The position numbers and the translations under genes are program-made. The notes below the pieces were generated by a model. The model was not told where the DNA came from, searched no databases, and saw only the letters and a list, made by a program, of their open reading frames with translations. Positions 1 through 4,384 of a stretch of 9,039 nt of DNA are shown here, one piece after another; within the stretch, counting starts at the first letter, position 1; each line of letters starts with the position of its first letter. Source of the stretch: Alistipes sp. (lineage in GTDB: Bacteria; Bacteroidota; Bacteroidia; Bacteroidales; Rikenellaceae). The stretch covers positions 1-9,039 of the forward strand of contig JAIDKM010000374.1 in assembly GCA_029051915.1 (NCBI GenBank), in the 5' to 3' direction.

Positions 1-1442
1 AGAAGCCCATCGTCGTCGTCAACAAGGTCGACAAACCCAATTGTCGGCCCGAGGTCGTCAACGAGCAGGTCTTCGACCTGATGTTCTCGCTCGACGCCAC
101 CGAGGAGCAGCTCGATTACAAAACCATCTACGGCTCGGCTAAGCAGGGTTGGATGTCGCACCGGTGGAACGAGCCGACCGATTCGATCGTGCCTTTGTTG
201 GACGCCATCATCGACGAGATTCCCGAGCCGGCCGTCGTCGAGGGTACGCCCCAGATGCTCATCACGTCGCTCGAGTATTCGGCTTATACGGGCCGCATCG
301 CCGTCGGCAAGCTCACGCGTGGGTCTCTCCGGGCCGGGCAGAACGTTACCCTCGCCAAGCGCGACGGCACCACCATGCAGAAAACCAAGATCAAGGAGTT
401 GATGATCTTCGAGGGCCTCGGCAAGAAGAAGGTCGACGAGGTGCCTTGCGGCGAGATCTGCGCCGTCATGGGTATCGAGGGCTTCGAGATCGGCGACACG
501 ATCTGCGACTTCGAGTCTCCCGAGCCGTTGCCTCCGATCGCCATCGACGAGCCTACCATGTCGATGCTCTTCACGATCAACAACTCGCCTTTCTTCGGCA
601 AGGACGGCAAGTTCGTTACTTCGCGCCATATCAAGGATCGCCTCGACCGCGAGTTGGAGAAGAACCTCGCTCTGCGCGTTACTCCGGGCCCTTCGGCCGA
701 TTCGTTCAACGTCTTCGGGCGCGGCGTGCTGCACCTCTCGGTTTTGATCGAGACCATGCGGCGCGAGGGTTACGAGTTGCAGGTCGGGCAGCCGCGGGTC
801 ATCGTCAAGGAGATCGACGGCAAGAAGTGCGAGCCGATCGAGGAGATGACCGTCGACTGCCCCGAGGAGTGTTCCGGCACGGTCATCGAGTTGGCTACCA
901 AGCGCAAGGGTTCGCTCGTCAACATGGTCGCCAACGGCGACCGCGTGCGCCTGGAGTTCTCGATTCCTTCGCGCGGCATCATCGGCTTGCGTTCCAATAT
1001 GTTGACGGCTACGGCCGGCGAGGCGATCATGACGCATCGTCTGCAGGGTTTCGAGCCGTGGGTCGGCGAGATCGAGATGCGTACCAACGGGTCGATCATC
1101 TCCGGCGAGACCGGTACGGCTTTCGCTTATTCGATCGACAAGTTGCAGGATCGGGGCCGTTTCTTCATCGCTCCGATGGATCCCGTCTACGAGGGACAGG
1201 TCATCGGCGAGCACACGCGCCAGAACGACATCACGGTCAACGTTACCAAGTCCAAGCAGCTCACCAACATGCGTGCTTCGGGTTCCGACGACAAGGCCGT
1301 CATCGTTCCTCCGCGGGTCTTCACGCTCGAGGAGGCACTCGAATACATCAAGGAGGACGAGTACGTCGAGGTTACACCCAACGCCATGCGCCTGCGCAAG
1401 ATCTTGTTGCACGAGGTCGACCGCAAGCGGGCTTCCAAATAG
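1..1442 (+). CDS. typA: Translational GTPase TypA/BipA, 5'-truncated by the window edge
   Basis: TypA (BipA) is a ribosome-binding translational GTPase related to EF-G and LepA, involved in ribosome assembly and stress adaptation in the cytoplasm. The frame is open from base 3, so the first in-frame ATG (81) is internal, not the start. 479 residues are visible against about 600 for the family; the P-loop and switch regions lie upstream of the window. Visible in order: the G4 motif NKVD (21-32), the end of the G domain (YGSAKQGW), a beta-barrel domain 2 (around MLITSLEYSAYTGRIAVGKL), an EF-G domain III-like part (NNSPFFGKDG), a domain V-like part (EPIEEMTVDCPEECSGTV), then the TypA-specific stretch with IPSRGIIGLRSNMLT and the C-terminal NDITVNVTKSKQLTNMRASG and VEVTPNAMRLRK. 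These are typical of TypA rather than LepA or EF-G. The stop is TAG at 1440-1442; the next gene starts 9 bp later and may be cotranscribed. Confidence 0.96.
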   Translation, partial: KPIVVVNKVDKPNCRPEVVNEQVFDLMFSLDATEEQLDYKTIYGSAKQGWMSHRWNEPTDSIVPLLDAIIDEIPEPAVVEGTPQMLITSLEYSAYTGRIAVGKLTRGSLRAGQNVTLAKRDGTTMQKTKIKELMIFEGLGKKKVDEVPCGEICAVMGIEGFEIGDTICDFESPEPLPPIAIDEPTMSMLFTINNSPFFGKDGKFVTSRHIKDRLDRELEKNLALRVTPGPSADSFNVFGRGVLHLSVLIETMRREGYELQVGQPRVIVKEIDGKKCEPIEEMTVDCPEECSGTVIELATKRKGSLVNMVANGDRVRLEFSIPSRGIIGLRSNMLTATAGEAIMTHRLQGFEPWVGEIEMRTNGSIISGETGTAFAYSIDKLQDRGRFFIAPMDPVYEGQVIGEHTRQNDITVNVTKSKQLTNMRASGSDDKAVIVPPRVFTLEEALEYIKEDEYVEVTPNAMRLRKILLHEVDRKRASK

Positions 1443-1451
1443 TCTTTTCGC

Positions 1452-1766
1452 ATGACCGCTTTCACCTTGTCCCTTTGCGTCGGGGCCGTAGCCGGTGCCC
1501 TCGACGTCATTCCGATGATCGCTCGGCGCCTTTCGTTGCGTTCGTGCTTGTCGGCTTTTTGTACTTACCTCTTCGCTTCCGTCCTCATCTTCCATTGCCG
1601 GTTGCCCTATCTGCCTTGGTGGGCCGAGGGCATGGCCATCACGTCGATGATCGCGTTGCCCGTCGTCCTCAACTTCTCCGGCAAGGATCGCAGGGCTACT
1701 CCGATCGTCTTGTTGAACGCTCTGGTATTGGGTTTGCTGATCTCCGTGGCAAAACATTTCCTCTAA
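1452..1766 (+). CDS. Small four-helix membrane protein of unknown function
   Basis: A 104-residue, strongly hydrophobic protein starting 9 bp after typA on the same strand, so probably cotranscribed with it. I read four likely membrane helices: about residues 3-23, 32-48, 58-75 and 82-100. The first contains a conserved-looking GALDVIPMI stretch with an acidic residue inside the helix. Other notable stretches are the loop LPYLPWWAEG (51-60) and GKDRRATPIVLLN (77-89). It resembles small uncharacterised membrane proteins that I recall from Bacteroidetes and Firmicutes with a GxxDVxPM first helix; no function is known to me and none is assigned. There is no Shine-Dalgarno sequence, and ATG 1452 is chosen because it gives a full first helix. 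The last codons and the TAA (1764-1766) lie inside the first copy of a tandem repeat, so the terminal residues KHFL may derive from that element. Confidence 0.75.
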   Translation: MTAFTLSLCVGAVAGALDVIPMIARRLSLRSCLSAFCTYLFASVLIFHCRLPYLPWWAEGMAITSMIALPVVLNFSGKDRRATPIVLLNALVLGLLISVAKHFL

Positions 1767-1826
1767 GCCGAGCGCAGCGCCGAATTTATTCGGCTATGCC
1801 GAGGCGGAGGAAATCTGCATGAAGTG
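1753..1826 (+). repeat. Tandem intergenic repeat, copy 1 (hairpin element)
   Basis: First copy (74 bp) of a direct tandem repeat that continues at 1827. The copies are identical through AACATTTCCTCTAAGCCGAG and the following bases up to the central hairpin, and diverge at the 3' end. The core (1764-1800) holds the stem GCCGAA-TTTA-TTCGGC (1781-1796). Outside it, ATTTCCTC (1756-1763) is complementary to GAGGAAAT (1807-1814), so the whole unit can fold into one long stem-loop. No T-run follows, so it is not a classical terminator. It includes the stop codon of the membrane-protein gene. Confidence 0.85.
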
Positions 1827-1899
1827 AACATTTCCTCTAAGCCGAGCGCAGCGCCGGATTTATTCGGCTATGCCGGGGTGGAGAAGATTGCTTGAAATG
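1827..1899 (+). repeat. Tandem intergenic repeat, copy 2 (hairpin element)
   Basis: Second copy (73 bp) of the element at 1753-1826. The central hairpin has one stem change (GCCGGA-TTTA-TTCGGC, 1854-1869) that keeps pairing as a G-T(U) wobble. The outer stem is partly kept: ATTTCCTC (1830-1837) against GAGAAGAT (1881-1888), with one mismatch and one wobble. It ends 20 bp before the rpiB ATG, so it lies in the rpiB 5' leader or promoter region. I could not find a TAnnTTTG-type promoter on the + strand here. Confidence 0.85.
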
Positions 1900-1919
1900 A
1901 ACTTTCAAAACTATCAACC

Positions 1920-2354
1920 ATGAGTAAAATTGGCATCGCCTGCGACCATGCAGGTTATGAAATGAAAGAGTTTTTGGTCGGTTTCCTGGATGCGATGGGC
2001 TTCGAGGTGCTCGACTTCGGCACCCATTCGCCCGAGAGCGTCGACTACGCCGACTTCGGGCATCCGTTGGCCGCCGCCATCGAGAGCGGCGAGTTGGAGC
2101 GGGGCATCGGGCTCTGCGGCTCCGGCGAGGGTATGGCCATGACATTGAACAAGCATCAGGGCATCCGCGCCGGACTTTGTTGGAATTCGGAGGTCGCAGC
2201 GCTCATCCGCCAGCATAACAACGCCAACGTCATCGTCTTTCCCGCCCGTTTCATCTCCAACGACGAGGCGGTCGCCATGCTCGACCTCTTTCTCAATACT
2301 CCGTTCGAGGGCGGGCGGCACCAGAATCGCATCGACAAGATGGCTTGTAAATAG
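1920..2354 (+). CDS. rpiB: Ribose-5-phosphate isomerase B
   Basis: RpiB interconverts ribose 5-phosphate and ribulose 5-phosphate in the non-oxidative pentose phosphate pathway (cytosolic). The 144-residue length is normal for the LacAB/RpiB family. Residues match the E. coli enzyme position by position, as I recall its numbering: D9-H10 in ACDHAG, the catalytic cysteine C66 in GLCGSGEGM (serine at 68 where E. coli has threonine), H99 in RQHNNANV, and the phosphate-binding R133 and R137 in GGRHQNRIDKM. The start gives MSKIGIACDHAG, the expected N terminus; upstream is A-rich with no Shine-Dalgarno sequence, as usual in Bacteroidetes. The leader holds the tandem hairpin repeat. The gene converges on ispE with 6 bp between the stops. 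E70 in GSGEG (E. coli has I there) is, as I recall, a common Bacteroidetes variant. Confidence 0.95.
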   Translation: MSKIGIACDHAGYEMKEFLVGFLDAMGFEVLDFGTHSPESVDYADFGHPLAAAIESGELERGIGLCGSGEGMAMTLNKHQGIRAGLCWNSEVAALIRQHNNANVIVFPARFISNDEAVAMLDLFLNTPFEGGRHQNRIDKMACK

Positions 2355-2364
2355 CGCTTCTCAG
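2349..2364 (+). repeat. 16-bp exact repeat at the rpiB/ispE convergent ends, copy 1
   Basis: AAATAGCGCTTCTCAG spans the last lysine codon and stop of rpiB and the stop codon of ispE. The identical 16 bases occur at 4184-4199, near the 3' end of the GSCFA gene. In both places a strong inverted repeat follows downstream (2381-2400 here, 4223-4245 there). Function unknown; it could be chance. Confidence 0.6.
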
Positions 2365-3173
2365 AGTCTGTAAATGTAGGGCGTCTGCGATCGCAGACGC
2401 TCTGTCTTTTGCGCTTCGTCGAACAGTCCGTAGACTGCCGAGCCGCTGCCCGACATCGAAGCATAGAGGGCTCCCGCCGCCAGAAGTTCTTCTTTCGCGG
2501 TTCGGATCGCCGGGCGGGCTTCGAATACCGTGGCTTCGAAGTCGTTGGTTATCGTGCCTTGCCACTCGCCGATCGGGCGGCGCAGCCGCTCGGCCAGGGG
2601 GATCTCAGGGATGCGCGGCTTCACTCCGGCGTAGGCTTCGCGGGTCGATACTCCTTCCGCTGGTTTGATGATCGCCAGCCATAGGCCCTTTAGGTCGAGC
2701 GCAATAGGTTCCATCCGCTCGCCGCGTCCTTTGCATAACTGCGGAATGTTTCTCACAAAGAACGCCGTGTCGCTTCCCAGCTCCGCCGCACAGGCGATCC
2801 GTTCCGCTTCCGACAGCCTCAGGGCGAACAGTTCGTCGAGGGCCAGCACCACGGCCGTCGCGTCCGACGATCCGCCGCCCAGTCCCGCTCCGTAGGGCAC
2901 CCGTTTGTCCAGGCGGATCTTCGCTCCGCCGATTCCGTAGCGTTCCCGCATCAGCCGGTACGCTCGGATGCAGAGGTTCTCTTCCGGGGCGCAGTCCACC
3001 GCCAGTCCTTCGGCGCGGAATTCCGCACCGGGTTCTTCGCGTCCGATTACTTCCACTTCGTCGTAGAGTCCCGGCACCGGTACCATCACTGTCTCCACTT
3101 CATGATAGCCGTCTTCCCGGCGGCTCAGGACATCAAGTCCAAGGTTTATCTTGCAGTTCGCTCGAAGTATCAT
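2361..3173 (-). CDS. ispE: 4-diphosphocytidyl-2-C-methyl-D-erythritol kinase
   Basis: IspE phosphorylates the 2-hydroxyl of CDP-methylerythritol with ATP in the MEP pathway to isoprenoid precursors (cytosolic). It is a GHMP-superfamily kinase of 270 residues, close to the usual size. Motif 1 is CKINLGLDV with the substrate lysine K8 and GYHEVETVM after it. The glycine-rich ATP loop is PYGAGLGGGSSDAT (93-106). The catalytic aspartate is likely D135 in GSDTAFF. Motif 3 is ASMSGSGSAVYGLF (238-251). The ATG at 3173 puts KINL at the expected distance from the N terminus. It diverges from the GSCFA gene across 67 bp, and its box TTAATTTG ends 4 nt before ATG. The 3' end holds a perfect 20-bp palindrome that encodes residues 259-264. 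It converges with rpiB. Confidence 0.95.
   Translation of the reverse strand: MILRANCKINLGLDVLSRREDGYHEVETVMVPVPGLYDEVEVIGREEPGAEFRAEGLAVDCAPEENLCIRAYRLMRERYGIGGAKIRLDKRVPYGAGLGGGSSDATAVVLALDELFALRLSEAERIACAAELGSDTAFFVRNIPQLCKGRGERMEPIALDLKGLWLAIIKPAEGVSTREAYAGVKPRIPEIPLAERLRRPIGEWQGTITNDFEATVFEARPAIRTAKEELLAAGALYASMSGSGSAVYGLFDEAQKTERLRSQTPYIYRL
2381..2400 (+). terminator. Perfect 20-bp palindrome inside the ispE 3' end, possible rpiB terminator
   Basis: GCGTCTGCGATCGCAGACGC is its own exact reverse complement. It lies 26 bp past the rpiB stop, and in the + direction it is followed by TCTGTCTTTTG, a T-rich tail. An RNA hairpin here could end rpiB transcription while its complement is coding for ispE residues 259-264 (RLRSQT). 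On the - strand no T-run follows, so the symmetry at DNA level would not by itself stop ispE before its own stop. The centre is GCGATCGC, so a protein-binding or methylation role is an alternative. Confidence 0.45.
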
Positions 3174-3177
3174 GTCG

Positions 3178-3185
3178 CAAATTAA
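3178..3185 (-). promoter_or_regulatory. Candidate -7 box of ispE, very close to ATG
   Basis: On the - strand TTAATTTG differs at one position from the Bacteroidetes -7 consensus TAnnTTTG and ends 4 nt before the ispE ATG. A TTTT 20 nt upstream (3206-3209) could serve as the -33 element. If used, transcription would start at or next to the ATG, giving a leaderless or nearly leaderless mRNA. Confidence 0.35.
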
Positions 3186-3228
3186 AAATTAAAATTCAGA
3201 TTTTAAAAATTTTCGGGCGAATTTCCCC

Positions 3229-3236
3229 TACCTTTG
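3229..3236 (+). promoter_or_regulatory. Candidate -7 box of the GSCFA gene, very close to ATG
   Basis: TACCTTTG matches TAnnTTTG exactly and ends 4 nt before the ATG at 3241. Upstream is AT-rich, but I see no good TTTG at 19-21 nt; the nearest T-runs are at 3201-3204 and 3210-3213. The implied start site is at about the ATG, so a leaderless message is possible. The 67-bp divergent region (3174-3240) carries this box and the ispE box back to back. Confidence 0.45.
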
Positions 3237-3240
3237 TGCC

Positions 3241-4218
3241 ATGAAGTTCCGTACCGAGATCCAGTGTTCCTCGTTGCCCACCGACATCGGGTATGCCGAT
3301 CGCGTGCTCTTTTTCGGTTCTTGTTTCGCCGACGAGATGTGCCGGCGGATGCAGACTTTGAAGTTCCGCGCCGACGGCAATTTCTCGGGGCCGCTCTTCA
3401 ATCCCGCTTCCGTCGCCGATGCACTGCGGCGCGCGCAGACTCCGGCTCGGATCTCGGCCGACGAGCTCCGGCAGGATGCCGACGGGTGGTGGTTCAGCTA
3501 CGATGCCAGTACGCTTCTTTCCGACCCCGATCCTCAGGCGGTGCTTCGGCGGTGCAACGGGGCGCTCGACCGGCTTCGCGGCGGGTTGTCGGAGGCCCGG
3601 GTTCTCTTCGTTACGTTCGGTACCGCGTGGGTCTACCGGTTGAGGGAGAGCGGCCGGGTCGTCGCCAATTGCCACAAGCAGCCGCAGACGCTTTTCGACC
3701 GCGGGTTGCTTTCCGTCGCACAGATCGTCGACGAGTGGTCGGCTCTGCTCGACGGGCCGCTCGCCGGCCGGGAGGTCGTCTTCACGGTCAGCCCCGTGCG
3801 CCATCTGGGCGACGGTATGGAGGGCAACTCCCTCAGCAAGGCTCTCTTGAGGGTCTCCGTCGCCGAGTTGGTTCGGCGTTTCGACCGGGTCCATTATTTC
3901 CCTGCTTTCGAGATCCTCACCGACGATCTGCGCGACTATCGGTTCTACGCCGACGACTTGTGCCACCCTTCTCCGCAGGCCGTCGATTATATCTGGGAGC
4001 GTTTCGCCGCCGCGGCTCTCTCTGCGCCGGCCCGGCAGCTCTTGCCCGAGGTCGAACAGCTTGTCGCCCAGTGTCATCATCGGCCGCGGCGGCCCGGCAG
4101 CGAGGCTCGGCGAACGTCCGTGCTGCGGATGCTCGATCGCATGGCCGAGCTCGAACGGAGTGCCGGGATCGATTTTTCGCAGGAAATAGCGCTTCTCAGG
4201 GGTGAAACTTATCGGTAA
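3241..4218 (+). CDS. GSCFA-domain protein (putative SGNH/GDSL-type hydrolase)
   Basis: 325 residues, the usual length for single-domain GSCFA proteins, which I know mainly from Bacteroidetes and Proteobacteria. They are treated as relatives of the SGNH/GDSL esterases; substrates are not established. The naming motif is complete: FFGSCFADEM (24-33), with S27 the likely nucleophile. Later blocks are VTFGTAWVY, FTVSPVRHLGDGMEGNSLSK and YFPAFEIL. The C-terminal DDLCHPS (238-244), with D239 and H242, matches the DxxH pair that completes an SGNH triad. So the active site looks intact. No signal peptide: the protein starts MKFRTEIQ directly before the domain, so it is probably cytoplasmic. ATG 3241 is supported by this family-typical start. 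It is transcribed from the divergent region shared with ispE. The 3' end carries a 16-bp repeat also found at the rpiB end, and a hairpin follows the stop. Confidence 0.9.
   Translation: MKFRTEIQCSSLPTDIGYADRVLFFGSCFADEMCRRMQTLKFRADGNFSGPLFNPASVADALRRAQTPARISADELRQDADGWWFSYDASTLLSDPDPQAVLRRCNGALDRLRGGLSEARVLFVTFGTAWVYRLRESGRVVANCHKQPQTLFDRGLLSVAQIVDEWSALLDGPLAGREVVFTVSPVRHLGDGMEGNSLSKALLRVSVAELVRRFDRVHYFPAFEILTDDLRDYRFYADDLCHPSPQAVDYIWERFAAAALSAPARQLLPEVEQLVAQCHHRPRRPGSEARRTSVLRMLDRMAELERSAGIDFSQEIALLRGETYR
4184..4199 (+). repeat. 16-bp exact repeat near the GSCFA 3' end, copy 2
   Basis: AAATAGCGCTTCTCAG, identical to 2349-2364. Here it is inside the coding region, 19 bp before the GSCFA stop, in a different reading context from copy 1. 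A hairpin (4223-4245) follows. Confidence 0.6.
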
Positions 4219-4222
4219 TTTT

Positions 4223-4245
4223 CGTTTTCGGCTTCGCCGAAGACG
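4223..4245 (+). terminator. Hairpin after the GSCFA gene, possible terminator
   Basis: TTCGGC-TTC-GCCGAA (4227-4241) is a perfect 6-bp stem with a 3-nt loop, extendable outward through CGT/ACG. It begins 5 bp after the stop and is followed by GCTTTTGCC, a short T-run. It is a plausible weak intrinsic terminator. A second stem (TTTTGC 4247-4252 with GCAAAA 4263-4268) and a third (CCCGG 4276-4280 with CCGGG 4288-4292) follow at once. Confidence 0.5.
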
Positions 4246-4297
4246 CTTTTGCCTCGGGGAGCGCAAAATCTAAACCCCGGTTCTTAGCCGGGCGCTC

Positions 4298-4334
4298 GGC
4301 AAAATGCAAATAAGTTTGCTTTTGCGCTCGCTTA
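4298..4334 (-). repeat. Inverted, diverged third copy of the hairpin repeat core
   Basis: Read on the - strand, this 37-bp segment aligns with the 37-bp core of the tandem repeat (1764-1800). Both begin TAAGC, share GAGCGCA after it, have the same stem-TTA-stem layout, and end TGCC. The stem sequence differs (GCAAA-CTTA-TTTGC instead of GCCGAA-TTTA-TTCGGC) but pairing is kept. Extended, GCAAAA-T-GCAAA pairs with TTTGC-TTTTGC around the loop TAAG (4299-4325), 11 bp with one bulge. It lies in the leader of the phosphatase-homologue gene. Confidence 0.6.
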
Positions 4335-4346
4335 TTCGTATTTTTG
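4315..4346 (+). promoter_or_regulatory. Candidate promoter of the phosphatase-homologue/sufE cluster
   Basis: TTTG (4315-4318), a 20-nt spacer and TATTTTTG (4339-4346) match the Bacteroidetes housekeeping promoter (TTTG, 19-21 nt, TAnnTTTG) exactly. Transcription would start near 4350, giving a leader of about 35 nt to the ATG at 4385. The -33 element is one arm of the repeat hairpin, so the repeat appears to supply part of this promoter. Confidence 0.6.
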
Positions 4347-4352
4347 GCACCT

Positions 4353-4373
4353 CGGAATGTACGTAGCATTCCG
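4353..4373 (+). promoter_or_regulatory. Stem-loop at the predicted 5' end of the phosphatase-homologue mRNA
   Basis: CGGAATG (4353-4359) and CATTCCG (4367-4373) form a perfect 7-bp stem around a 7-nt loop, TACGTAG. If the promoter at 4315-4346 is used, this hairpin would sit almost at the 5' end of the transcript and end 11 nt before the ATG. It could protect the message or affect initiation; no ligand-binding riboswitch fold is recognisable. Confidence 0.45.
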
Positions 4374-4384
4374 GGCCACGTATA

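Noticed and set aside
81..83. ATG at 81 as the typA start
   Set aside because: The frame is open to the window edge and encodes typical TypA sequence before it, including the NKVD motif, so this methionine is internal. The same holds for the ATG at 8982 in uvrB.
149..1822. A 557-residue + strand open frame overlapping typA
   Set aside because: It is an out-of-frame shadow of typA, rich in Arg, Gly and His as expected of a GC-rich alternate frame, with no recognisable motif.
1753..1899. Tandem repeat as a CRISPR array
   Set aside because: Only two adjoining copies, no unique spacers of constant length, and no cas genes.
1753..1899. Repeat hairpins as ordinary intrinsic terminators
   Set aside because: Neither strand shows a T-run directly after the stems; the structure alone is not enough for that call.
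4219..4384. A tRNA or known riboswitch in the structured gap
   Set aside because: No cloverleaf, CCA end or recognised riboswitch consensus could be traced; only simple hairpins are present.
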